Shown piece by piece: positions 50,130 through 61,446 of a stretch of 64,000 nucleotides of DNA. Made by a program: the position numbers and the translations under genes. The notes under the pieces are model-generated. The model did not search any database. It worked only from the letters and a program-made list of their open reading frames with translations, and was not told where the DNA came from. This DNA comes from Entonaema liquescens. Its lineage: Eukaryota > Ascomycota > Sordariomycetes > Xylariales > Xylariaceae. The stretch lies in assembly GCA_902805475.1 (NCBI GenBank), contig CADCSX010000002.1, positions 2,108,001-2,172,000 of the forward strand. The letters run 5' to 3'. The stretch's first letter is position 1. Each line of letters opens with the position of its first letter.

Positions 50130-51286
50130 TCATCTGAGTCGCGTTGCACATTTTTCGAGCGCTTCGGTCATATCTTGTAGATATGATTCTGTATTGCTTA
50201 TCATCACATCCACCTTATCCCACTCATCGAGCTTCACGTCCCCCATGTTCCTAGGGTTATAGCGGAAGTAGTTGTCTTGGAATCCAGCAGTAGCCGAGCG
50301 ATATACCTTCTTGAACGATCTGGCCACTGACTCTGCGTCTGTTGTGATCTTAACATAAGCCTTAGCTACTGACGTGAGACTGCTCCTTAGGGCTATAGGG
50401 TTTGGTATTCCCGTCCCTATGCTAACTATACAGGATACCCCTGGATCCGCGAATGCAAATTGAATTTCGTCGACAAGCTCAAAAATCGGATTATTACTCC
50501 TGAGCGCGCCATCGCGAAACGTACAGCCATTGCTGAAAGTGATGGGGTCGAAGAAAGTAGGTGCTGCTGATGTTGCTCGTGCTGCTTCCCAAATCTTACA
50601 GTTCGAAGCCTCCTCGGTATTAGAACGATAGTTCCTCAGGCGCCGGGTATCCGTGTTCAACATGCTGGCGCAGACAAATCTAGTATAGAATTTGAGCACT
50701 CTACCAAGTCCAAAAAGAAGTCTCTTTCAGTGTTCATAACCTACATCTTGCATCTGGAGTCTTCCTCGAGTAGGGCAGCATCTGCATCCCCAAGGTGGTC
50801 TTGTATTATGCCGCGAATCTTGTCCTCGAGGACTCTGTGGTCATATAAAGCCTTCCCTATGACATTAAAGAAGGTACGACCCAAGATCTTCGTCCTCAGC
50901 GGAATCTTGAAGACATCCTTAGACATATCAATATATGCCTTGATGCATGAGGGCACGTCCATTCTCTATGAATATTAGCAAGTACCACATTTGAGATCGG
51001 ACAAAGGGGACTACACACAAGCCTCCCTAACATAATTGCGATAAGACCACCAGTACTTGTCCCGGCAATCATGTTAAAAACATCACAGGGCTTCGGCGGC
51101 TCCCTAGGGTTAATAAGGTACATTAATCTCTGTAATATGAGCAGGCTAACGAGACCCCTAACTCCGCCTCCATCTGCAATAGCTCAAAGGTTAGGTTTGT
51201 CCCATTATCCAACTTCCGATCAGATTCGTAGTTGAACTCAGAAGCTTACCAAAGGCGAGTAAACGAAGACCCTGTTGAACTGGCAT
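50130..51286 (-). CDS. Patatin-like phospholipase
   Basis: Four exons on the minus strand: 51286-51250, 51173-51019, 50965-50745 and 50679-50130; 320 aa with every phase consistent. The spliced N-terminus MPVQQGLRLLAFDGGGVRGLVSL carries the oxyanion motif DGGGVRG (13-19). MIAGTSTGGLIAI carries the nucleophile elbow with Ser52, and FRDGALRSNNP carries the catalytic Asp194 of the Ser-Asp dyad. This is a complete patatin domain (phospholipase A2-like acyl hydrolase) with only a short C-terminal extension and no NB-ARC, TPR or other fused region, although many fungal patatins are NLR N-terminal effectors. The tiny 37 bp first exon is supported by completion of the glycine motif. It lies in the same stretch as an NLR and a membrane protein. 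Confidence 0.92.
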
Positions 51287-53249
51287 CTCTAAATTATTAG
51301 GTATTATTAACCTACTATTAACATTATAGCCTGGGTTCGAGAGTAGGTGTTAGGGATCTTATATATTGAAGGTGTTGGTAACATATATCTTATAACAAGT
51401 GAGTTAATCGTCTATGACAAAGAGAAGATATCCAGTGAAAGTCGTAATATGAATATGAATATGAAGTACGACGCGGGAGCGGTGTCGACAAACAACAGCT
51501 GCGATCTCAGGATGTGATCTTGACTATTATTTTCCCTCATCCTTAGAGTAGTGATATGAGGCTTCTCACTCACTCAATTATAAGACCACGACACGCGAAT
51601 ACACAGTCACATATACAAGCGTAGATGCAGCGACGTGAAAACGTAGATGGTGACGGAAAAGCGTAACCACCAAATCCAACTCTAAAATGCAACATGGTTA
51701 CCAAAAAACGTAGCCCGCGTACTGAAAAAAAGCAATATGGTTACTGAAAAACGTAACCATGTAGTTACGAAAAAACGCAACCATGCGGTTACCAAAAAGC
51801 GTAACACCAGAACAAAGCATAGAAATAATAGAAAGTGGTTACCATTGGCTTGGGTTAGCTTTTTAGTCAAGGGAGGTTCCAAAGTTAACAGTTTTATAGG
51901 CGGGGCCATCATCTCTTATAGGGTAGATTAACTTCGTGATATATTGGGCAATTAAGCATTAATATATATGTCGCGACATGGCGGGAAACAATTCGTTGAG
52001 CCGCTTCAACCCCTGTATGCACTGGAAATAATAGGACGACGAGAAAGTCTTTCCCCACTAATACACTGCTCATGTCCCTATCAGCATGTATGACATTACA
52101 TAGTAGTAAACATTTCCATCTTCACGCATGTGTATCCTTACCTGCCAGGCAGTTGTTAATTGTATATAATGGTGTCAGTCTATATTTAATAAGACATTCG
52201 TATACTCTTTCTTTTAATCTTCTTGCTTTCTACATTCTTACCAACTACCTAGGTGGTTATATCTTTTCCCCGTCTCTACATGTTATAGCTATCGTTTATG
52301 ACTATACTGCTATTGCTTTCTGCGATTTTGGGTGAGGTATACGGGGGTTTCCTAAACCCCTGCTGTATGGTTGCGGATGGTCTGGTGAACGTAGGTCGCG
52401 AAGCAGTTGATGGAAGACTTACATGGACTCTGACTATTAGAAACTACTCTAATATTTAAGATGAAATGTTAGGAATAACGTTATTTACTCTACCCTTCCC
52501 TTTCTACCTTTATATAATTAGTTAGAACTATCAGGGTAGTGCGGGGCAAGACAAACTGCTAGGGACGCAACCCCTCGTCAGCGGAAAGCTAAGATATATA
52601 TAGAAGTATTATAATACCAACCTCTACGTAAGCATATAAATCTCAATTAAGCATCCATTTCAGAGATAAGTCTCATTTCGAAGGACCCATTGTATCGGCT
52701 TTGCCTAGCATATGATGTTGAGCTGCGAACTATATTGAAAACTATCTGCCTTATTAGACTCAACCTTATGGGCTGAATCCTGCTAATTATCTAGGACTCA
52801 GCTAAGCTTACGAAGTAAGGCATACCAGAAATCTTGCCATAGAGCTACGGTCATCGGAAATGCTGTGTATAGCTTGTCAGTTCGCCTAGGGAGGGCCTCT
52901 ACGTCAAGGTTATTTGCCCATTCTTCTTAACCTTAGAGTATATCATATCGTCCATGGGTTAGGCAGACTGTAAGGCAACTTGAACCCTGGGAAATCCAGA
53001 TCAGTGCTGGTTCTATTTCACTAATAATGCATCTCTGCATAGGGCAGTCAGCCAAATATTCCAGCCACTCATGCATACTGGCTTGAGGGTCAGGGGTTGC
53101 TGCAGGGCTCAGCATCAGCACTCGTCTGTGAAAGCAGCTTCTGACGGGCTAATAATACCGGCGTGCACGCTCACCCGATCGTAGAAATTATCATACAAGG
53201 TCTCTTTCGAAATATATGCTAGAGGAAGTATATAGCAGAGATTAACGAT
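51287..53249. other. Intergenic with an imperfect 24-bp repeat array
   Basis: About 2 kb without a clear gene. A degenerate array lies at about 51,694-51,807 (separate entry). The region is AT-rich. Several short frames without domains are probably noncoding. Confidence 0.45.
51694..51807. repeat. Imperfect 24-bp tandem repeat
   Basis: Units of the type GGTTACNGAAAAACGTAACCAT follow one another with drift. The plus frame reads VTEKRNHV, VTKKRNHA, VTKKRNTR, that is an 8-codon repeat; the minus frame reads hydrophobic VTTWLRFF-type units. Similar but weaker units occur just upstream (about 51,645-51,670). Translation is uncertain, because the plus frame has an ATG but no domain. Confidence 0.6.
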
Positions 53250-54749
53250 ATGTCTATCTCCACAGACGAACTTCGAAGCCAGTGGACTAACCCAGGCGAC
53301 ATCCTCAGCCTTCTCCTTCTTATCGGTAGCGATATTGTGCAAAAAGCCATAGCTCAACTGGTCGGGCACGAAATCCGCATCTATGGGGACAAGAGAAATC
53401 GAGGCCTTTCCATCGCACCCGTTGCTTTTTCCTTCGGCTGGGCAGCTTATGGATTCTCAAACCTCCTCTCGGCGATCGGAGATATGAGGCTGATGCCCAT
53501 GAGCGATTGCCCCTCTCTTCTCGTAACCTGTTCCAACGGGTTCAGTAGGGAAAACCAGTCTTGGGTACTAGGCCGTCTCCTTCGGGATCATGAGATTAAG
53601 TACCCCGTCGACCCGCGGCCGGAGGATGAGGGTGGTCGAGCTGAGTCTATTCGGATCGATATATTCAATCTTCTTCCTGTCTCTCGCCCTGCGCGCGACT
53701 TCGTGTGGTGGCTTGGGTGGGTGGTATTACTTGTGCAGATCGGGATTGCTATTATACCCTGGGTCTTATATGACGACTGGGGAATCTTCCTGATTACCGT
53801 ATGTGGGAATCTGTTTGTTGCTGCTACCTGCGCTCTGCCGCAGTGGACACAGGAAAAATGGGCTGGCCGCCTGTTAAAGCGTGACAAGGTAACTTGTCTG
53901 ACACGTGGTAATGGCCACTTTCATATTATGGTGTTTATCGGTACTAGAGGCGCTTGGGATCTAGAGTCTCTTGCAAACCTCACATCAGTTCCACGACCAG
54001 AGACGCGCTGGCTTTCCTTGCTCCTCGCTATATTGTGGACCGGCTTGCTTATCAGTATATCCGGTATGAACGAACATACCTGGTATCTTGTCGGAATTGG
54101 TTGTATCGGGATGTTGCAAAATATTTTAGCAGCCGGGACGCCCCGAGAGCCGGAAGCGTCTAATTTTCGCATAACCAGATTTTCCCGTGTATCGACAATC
54201 ATAGGGAGACGCGCCTATTACGAAGATGACATAGATTGCGAGGTCGACCTAGAAAAGGATCTCGAGGAACTTGCGGACGCTGCTTCATGGGCGACAGAGA
54301 AGTCACCACCAGTGCCGCATTGTGATAATCCCATACCGACTAAAACTCCTCCAATGCCACGATGGTTGACCACGATGGCTAATTCAGATGGTGTGCCAAG
54401 TTGGCTAGAGCCCCTGAAACCAGTAAAAATAACTAAATCTAACCCACCTACGTCCCATTCAATATCAAGGGTATGGCAGTGGTCCGCCGCTGTTGACAAT
54501 GAGCCGGAGGAAGTGGTATATGCCATCGGAGTCCATGGTGCCTTGATAGAGCTCGAGAAATGGGTACCAACAGCCGGACTTGCAATGACCCAAACCTTCT
54601 TCCCAGCGAGCCTTAAGTATGATGATGAGGCAATCCGTGACAATTTACATAAGAAATTCTGGCAGAGAGCATACTATACTAAATCAATCAGAAAACGAGC
54701 AGAAGAAAGGAGAAGGGCCGAGGAGGTTCCGGCTCGGATGGGAGTTTAA
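53250..54749 (+). CDS. Multi-pass membrane protein of unknown function
   Basis: One exon of 499 aa starting at ATG 53250. Hydrophobic segments at about 18-37, 55-75, 150-170, 174-196, 252-271 and 277-295 suggest four to six membrane spans. A long cytosolic-looking C-terminus follows (acidic EDDIDCEVDLEKDLEELADAA, a Pro-rich segment, then WQWSAAVDNEPEEVVYAIG), ending in an Arg/Glu-rich helix. The motif pattern (LVTCSNGFSRENQSWVLGRLL, GNGHFHIMVFIG) recalls a widespread but uncharacterised filamentous-fungal membrane family. I do not assign a function. Its position between a patatin gene and an NLR makes a link to immunity-like processes thinkable but unproven. Confidence 0.8.
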   Translation: MSISTDELRSQWTNPGDILSLLLLIGSDIVQKAIAQLVGHEIRIYGDKRNRGLSIAPVAFSFGWAAYGFSNLLSAIGDMRLMPMSDCPSLLVTCSNGFSRENQSWVLGRLLRDHEIKYPVDPRPEDEGGRAESIRIDIFNLLPVSRPARDFVWWLGWVVLLVQIGIAIIPWVLYDDWGIFLITVCGNLFVAATCALPQWTQEKWAGRLLKRDKVTCLTRGNGHFHIMVFIGTRGAWDLESLANLTSVPRPETRWLSLLLAILWTGLLISISGMNEHTWYLVGIGCIGMLQNILAAGTPREPEASNFRITRFSRVSTIIGRRAYYEDDIDCEVDLEKDLEELADAASWATEKSPPVPHCDNPIPTKTPPMPRWLTTMANSDGVPSWLEPLKPVKITKSNPPTSHSISRVWQWSAAVDNEPEEVVYAIGVHGALIELEKWVPTAGLAMTQTFFPASLKYDDEAIRDNLHKKFWQRAYYTKSIRKRAEERRRAEEVPARMGV

Positions 54750-55036
54750 TAAAATATATTATACGAAGTCCGAGACACTTGGGTCCATCACCATGTGTCT
54801 ACATTCTAGATCTATCAACTCTCCTCCCTATGTAGAACGTCAAAAAAGCCGGCGCACCCACGATCAACATATAAATACATCAAATTACGAAAGACTTATA
54901 CAGTATATCATAATATGCAAAAATAGATATCACTTAGTAAATAACAACTTAATAAGCTTTATAGTGCCCCCTTTCAATATCTGTCTCGATATGATGAGTG
55001 GAATATTTGATATGAAGTATTAGGTATTATGGTAAG
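54750..55036. other. Short intergenic between convergent genes
   Basis: AT-rich 3' space of 0.29 kb between the membrane-protein gene and the NLR. Nothing recognisable. Confidence 0.5.
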
Positions 55037-58000
55037 CTATTCCAGCCCATGGGCTGGCTTTTTTGATGCCGTGCTGCTCCCTATTTCCGTACCCTCACGT
55101 ACGCGCTTGCGCGAGCGGGTAGTAACGTCAGCTGAAGAGTGAACCGTATCACATGCCCCTGCGTCCTCGAGCAACTGTATTATCTCTTGATCTCCATTTT
55201 TATTTGCATAATACCACGGCGTGTAACCATAATTATCTTGGACCTTGACGTCGGCTTTCTTTCCAAGAAGTTGCTCTACTATTTTTCGATATCTCTTAGC
55301 TATTGCGCACGATAATGGCGTCTGACCATAATTGTTACGCGCTTCGATATCGGCTCCTTTTTCAAGTAGTTGCTGTACTATCATATCGCGTCCGTTATAT
55401 GCTGCATTTATTAGGGCCGTATCGCCTCGGTTATCATGCGCTTCGATATCGGCTCCTTTTTCAAGTAGTTGCTGTACTATTTTATCGTAGCCTTCACTGG
55501 CTGCTTTTATCAAAGCCGTTGCTTTAGAGTTGTCGCGAGTATGAATATTAGCCCCATTTTCGAGCAGTTGACATACCACTCTCTCGAGGCCTTCGTCCGC
55601 TGCTATTAGAAGCGATGTTCCGATAGATTGATCTTCCGGGTCAAGTGGACCGCCCTTGTTGATCTTGAAGTTTAGCAGCGTTTCCGCGACTTTCTCGTGC
55701 CTTTTCTCGCAGGCCCACGATAAAGCAGACAAGCCAAAATGTAGGTCTTGCGCGTCGAAATCTAAACCCCCCTCTTGTAATAGCATACAAACAATCTGCT
55801 CCAGACCAAAGTATGATGCAACCATCAAAGCAGAGAGATGGCTTATTGGATTTCCCCAGTGAAACCCGAACCGGGACTTGTATTCTTGTGCATCTACACT
55901 GCAAAGTGATTTTGCACGGCATACTATCATTTTCGTATTGCAAAGAGAAGCCAGACGAAAGTGATCCGGCCAGGACCGAGCAGCATAACCCTTAAGATCC
56001 GAGCTGCCATGATCCGGAAAGCAAAGGTAAGTTGTAGATACCTCTGCAAGTATACGGTGTGATTCTGAAATACGAAATGAATTGTTCCACTTCATTTCCA
56101 CGGGGGTAGAAATTGATGACTTATAAACTAAAAACTCCCTGGCAGTTTGATGTAGGAGGTAGATTTTAGAATCCACGATCGTAACGAAGAGCCCGCAAAG
56201 TCCTCTAACCGTATCGCGGAAGCGATGTTCTGGCTCAGCGTCAAGTTCGCTGTAAGACGTGTGTTCTTCTTTGATTGCCAACGCTATTGCCATTTCCTGT
56301 AACGATAGTGGCCTTTCTGCCGCAATGACAATATGAAGAAGTCTCCTGGCCCTCTCCTTATCGGTGCTCCTATCTAAAATCTTTTCGTATGCATCTTCAG
56401 CGGTTCGAGGAAGTCGGCGAATGGTTTTTTGTAAGTGTCCTTTGGTAATCCCTTCGGTATTTTTTATTACGTCGCAAACGAGGTAAACCCACAAGTAAGT
56501 TCGGTTGGTGACACTGGTAAGTCCGCGTTGAAGAAGTTGTTTTTCTTCTTCTTCGAGCTGACAGTATTCGCCGATTTCCTTCACTTTGGCTCCGATGACA
56601 ATATCAATCTCTGTTGAGATCTTATCGACCTCGACTTGGCTTGCTCCGTCCAAGTGGATGCTGGGCCATTGCCTCTCAAGACTACCGAATCCACGTCGAA
56701 TATTGGTATATGGCCGACTGGTCAGGAGTAATTTGAAGAAGGGTTTGCTTGCTTCATTCCTGTAGAACTCATTTACGGCTTGTATCAGGTCAGTGACCTT
56801 TTTGCATTCATCTAAAGCGTCGAGAATGCAAATAACTTCTCCAGCATCTTCATGGCATGCGACACGCGTAAGAATATCCCAAAGACCGCTGAAGGAAGAC
56901 AAAAGCTGTTTGTAATTGGCGAATTTGTCCATGATTGCGTCGGTAAGAAGAGCCGGCTTCTCGGAGAAGAGTTGGTGCAATAAGCATCGCATGGCACCCT
57001 CTAGATTAGACTGGTCCTCAAAATCGTCTTTAAAAAAGAAATAGCATATCACCCCCGTACTAGTAGTAGGAAGGACATTATCCACCAGATGTTTCGCTAG
57101 AACTGATTTTCCACATCCTGGGTCCGCGGATACCCAAAGTAAGCTTAAGGTGTTACTGTGTTGCCAGTCCCGAAAGGTCGGATGGCTTGTGAACCATTCG
57201 CACGTCCCCTCCGTTCGCTCCTGGTTTCTGTCTTTGCGATCCTGGTATGGTACGGTAGCGAGGTCAGAAAGGAATTCGCGCCTCTCTCTTTCCTTCCGCG
57301 CTTTGTCATCTATGATAGAATCGAAGTAAGTATAGCAAAAAATCAAGATATATATGCAGTAACTCACCAATTCGAACTTGAAATCTGTGCATCATATTTC
57401 GTAAAGCAGCACCATGATTCTGCCTTAGGCTCTCTACCGTCTTGCGAATCTCGTTCTCGCTAACTGCTGATAGTCTTCGCTGCGTCATCTCCTTCCCTGC
57501 TGCAGCTTCATTCTTTAGTTTGCCAATAGCTGTATTATAGCAGCTTTCAAAATGGACAATGAGTAAATCCGCTGTCGGGTAAATTTGTCGAAGTAGCTTG
57601 AAAAATAGTCCGTGTAAGTCGATCTTCTTAGACGACTTTAGCTTTTGAAACAAGTCGCATTTACCCCAGAACGGTAGGTATGTCAAAGGCTTCTTGTCAA
57701 GCGCTACAGGGATAATGCCGTTATTGTCGCCATGACTTCGACAACTCCTTAGTTTGAGGAAGCCAAGTTCAGTGAGCACATGATGGAAAGCATCATTCCA
57801 AGAATTGCTTTCCACAACATTTCTAATCTTGTCCTGTAGTGCCTGTGTACTGGAGGACTCGGCTTCTTCCTCGATGTACGATGCTTCGATGGCATCCATG
57901 TATGGCGAAGTGAATGGATCTTCATAGTACCGTCTAAGCAAGCCAGAACCACACAGTACCACCTTCTTTACACTACCAATTGTGTCGACGTTACTAGAAC

Positions 58001-58417
58001 CGTAGGGAGCCGGTAGTAAGCAAAATTGGTTATCGAGAATATTCCGGGCAGCAGCGAAACCCCTCACGACTTTCAAGTGGAAGCAGTGGATATTTGTCTG
58101 AAAGACATCGGGCCCCAACTTTTCTGAAGTACTCTATAATATTCTTAACGCTCTCGGAATTGGCGTTTATATTCACCTCGGGGTTATCGTGCGCGTAGAC
58201 GATGAAGAAGGTAGGGGGAGTCGGACCACTAAACACGTCTGTGGATTCAAAAACTTCCAGTATCTCAGAGAACAATTTCTCTCGAACTAATCAAGCTATT
58301 AACTGATGGTTTCTCCTACGATAAGATACTGGGTAACGCGGGAAACATACTCTCGTCTTCCTGAGACTGAAAAACATCAACGGGGGATGGTTCGACCGAA
58401 TCTGTTTCCATTTCCAT
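55037..58417 (-). CDS. NLR: TIR/SEFIR-like N-terminus, NACHT, ankyrin repeats (one apparent frameshift)
   Basis: Exons on the minus strand: 58417-58351, 58286-57368 and 57309-55037, about 1,085 aa after correction. The N-terminal region (about 40-140) reads FFIVYAHDN, then a helix (SVKNIIEYFRKVGARCLSDK), later NILDNQFCLLPAP and VKKVVLCGSGLLRRYYED: alternating strands and helices reminiscent of TIR/SEFIR domains. The NACHT ATPase has Walker A PGCGKSVLAKHL (about 393-397) and Walker B VICILDALDE (about 488-497), with FFKLLLTSRP as sensor. A winged-helix-like part and ankyrin repeats (from about 810, 33-residue units DKIVQQLLEKGADIE) follow, ending in a basic tail. The frame breaks at the GGGG run (plus CCCC 58060-58063): removing one base, or adding two, joins SREG to AAARNILDNQF. 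It is a probable STAND-type intracellular immune or incompatibility receptor. Confidence 0.85.
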
Positions 58418-59918
58418 GTTTACTATACCGAGCTTAGTGGTTGTCGAGATGAGTCGTAATGAACATCGCAGCGAGGCTCTGAGGATTTTCGTAAAGAGGG
58501 GGGCCGTCGAGGGGTTGCCGTTTGAGCGCTGTGGCGTTGTACACATAATAAACAATAACCAATTACGGACCCAGGTGATAGAGCAAGCCCATGCACAGCC
58601 CTGTTGTGAATCATTTGAACCGACACTACTCCAACAGGGCTCCCATCAGGGAGATATACCAAGAGCATAGGAAGCCGCGAATCAGCCTCGTAGCTGATAT
58701 CAACAGTGTAGTCAGAAAGACGCCGGAAGCGCCAAGCGGAAGCCCCTTTAACCGCTGGCTCTTACATATATCGTAGGTATCACATGACATGATCATGTAC
58801 ATGTACTTGCTGTAGCGGAGCCACAGCGTTTAGAACGCACAGAAGACAGCAATAACTTAGATATACCATGATATCTTAGTTGGAAGCTTGACGAAGGCGC
58901 TGCTAAGGAGGACCAAGTACTTTCTTTTATCCTATAGTATACCCAAGAACCCCTATAATTCCACCCAGGTGTAGAAGGAGTTTATGTTAGGCCGGTGAGC
59001 AAGGCTTCGTTTGACTAAACAGGACGGACGAACGTTATTATACGGCCTATCTCAGTTAGCCTTTGTTTGCCAAGACAGAACCGTCATACTTTGCGAGGAG
59101 TTGGGTCCGCTATATAACGGCAAGACCTATGGGTTCGTAGCGCACGGCTGTAGGACGAAGTTTTAGATTCAAAAAATCTATTTTACCCCCAACGGTTGGA
59201 AAGAGCCATATTATGTATTTACCAGAACACGTGGTCCCGGGCTCCCTCCTCATACACACCTAGCTTCTAGACACAGCACCAGTTCCCTTAACCGTAGCCT
59301 CCACAGGTTGAATAAATACACGTCCTCCCCCACTCGGCCTGCCTCTTATCCCGTAGCCCCTGCTATATTCCACCCTTAGCAGATGTCCCACGAATCATAC
59401 CCTCATTCCCCCCACCGCATCAAGAAAAATGTTTGAGATGAAAGATGGCGACCCCGGAAAGCAACAAAAGAAAATACTCCGGAATCATCCTTTTCCTACC
59501 AACTACCATCAGTGCTGGGTATCAAGATCTCCAGACATGGAGCCCCAGTACAGTCGTGCTCCGGATTTGAATATCCGGTAGCCTAAGTATGACCGTCCGC
59601 GGCCTTTGTGTCCGCTGACGCCGTCTCAGAACGACGTACTTAGTACTAAGACATTATATCCCCCAATCCGTACCCCGAGTCCCTTAGATGGTGGGCAAAC
59701 GTTAGGAATATAGGATCATATGCGTAACATAGTAGCAGGTATAGTCTGTCCAAATCAGACATAGCCCGTCGACAAATGCATATTGGCCCTTCCCAAAAAC
59801 CATATTGGAGCATGTATACACGGAAACAGGGCCATATGTACTTCGTACCGTGGCATTAAGTCATGAAGTTGCAAGAAATATCAATTCGATCCGCCCTGGT
59901 AAGATCGTCGCAGGAGAT
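58418..59918. other. Upstream region of the NLR and 3' flank of the next gene
   Basis: 1.5 kb with no supportable gene. The short ORFs near 58.4-58.8 kb overlap the NLR start on the other strand or lack ATG. Confidence 0.45.
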
Positions 59919-61446
59919 TCACGAGTGAAATAGATCCCAAGCTCTCTCGCAAATCTTCAAAAACTCTTCGCGCTTCTGTCGCTGGGTTTCGGGGCTATCC
60001 CGGCCAGCTCCAAAGGGACCTCTTCGAGTAGGTGGAGGCCCGTGGCCGAGCGGAGGGCTACTACCTTCTTCATATTCAGCACGGGTCCTTCGCCTGCTTG
60101 TACTTCTACCCGCATCTGCGGCGTTAATCCCATTCCTGGGCGATGGAGGGGTCGGAGGTTGATGTCCGGTATAGTGGACAAGTTTGGGTAGTAGCTCTGG
60201 GCGCCCACCGGCAAGTTCGTGTTGCACTTCCTCGGCGGACTTATATTCTCGGCCTCGGCCTGACATAGGGGGCTGCGAAGGCCCTGGCGGCGGGTGACCG
60301 GGCGATGCTAATGGTCCATGGCTGGAACCAGGGTAGAAGGCTCGCGCACTTGATTCTGCGTGTGATGGAAGCCCTTGGCCGCCGAAAACATCTGAAATTG
60401 GAGGCAGCCGATTTGCTGTTTGGTTCGCGGGCACATGGTGGATGTGAGACGTGCTGGACAGGTTCGAGGGCTGATTAGCGAGATGTCTCGTTAAAGGCTG
60501 CGGGTTATGGCGCCCGGTAAAAGTTTGGCCCAATGGTGCAGATTGAATTACTCGCTCGTGGGCAAACTGCTCATGCGATGGTGCTACAATACTTAAGCCC
60601 GGAGGGGCTTTGTTGCGTCGAGACATTCCTGGGGTCTTTGCGGCGAATTGGCTAACAGGATCCTTCTCCTTGCCATTATCGGGACCGTCCCCCTTCGCCG
60701 ATTGTTGTTGTAGCCTAGCCTCGATAATACGGCGTTGCTGTTCTCTAACATTCATACTCTGCTGTAGGTGCTCTTTCATTACGGGATCCTGGGTAACGAA
60801 GCCCGGTGATAGACATGCGATACCCACTTCCTGGATACCGAGTCCTTCCCTACCTAGCGCCGGACGTGCCGTAGCGGCGCCCGACCCAGTAAGGCTCTTG
60901 GAGAGATCCAGCCTTCTTGGGCGATGACGACCGGCCGGTATATCGGGAGATCCTGGCTCCTTCTTTACAATGATTTTGGGTCCAGAAGCGCCCGACACAT
61001 TTCGCGTACTGCAATAGAGGTAATGATTAGCGACAGGATTACTCGGGGAATACTATGATAGAAGGAGAATTGTCTTTTATCTAGGTGGAGGAGGGTAATC
61101 TTGTGACGGATTGAAGGATCTGTCGAGGCCGAAAAGGGAGAAGGGCGTAAAAAGAAAAAAAAGAAAAAGTTACTTACGCGCTTGGGGGAGATGACTTTAC
61201 CGCGGTCTGGGCAGCGGCTCTAGGGGGACTTCGGCTGGCAGGACGTTGCGTCGCAGAAGCAGGAACATTAGTGTTCGGGGTGGCCGAAACTGTAGCCGAA
61301 GTACGTGGGACGGAAGGTGAAGCCGGCGCTGCGGCAATTCCAGTCACAGTCGAAGTACCTGCAGCGCTGGTAGCAGGCGCCAACTCAGCATAAGCCGGTC
61401 TATCGTGGGGAGCCGGGGAAGGGGCCATAGCAATCGCTGCGCTCAT
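59919..61446 (-). CDS. Pro/Ser-rich protein of unknown function
   Basis: Two exons on the minus strand: 61446-61178 and 61008-59919, with a GTAAGT...CAG intron in phase 2; 452 aa. Exon 1 is Ala/Pro/Ser/Thr-rich (MSAAIAMAPSPAPHDRPA). Exon 2 has short motifs that look conserved: GPKIIVKKEPGSP (a SUMO-like VKKE), RRLDLSKSL, GIACLSPGFVTQDPVMKEHLQQSMNVR with a short helical Gln/Arg-rich segment, RLPPISDVFGGQGLP, ELLPKLVHYTGHQPPTPPSP, and the C-terminal helix KREEFLKICERAWDLFHS. There is no enzyme domain, signal peptide or membrane span. It is probably a nuclear scaffold or regulatory protein of filamentous fungi, but I do not recognise the family. Confidence 0.8.

Noticed and set aside
53588..54643. 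Minus-strand frames opposite the membrane-protein gene
   Set aside because: Shadows of a well-supported 499 aa frame on the other strand.
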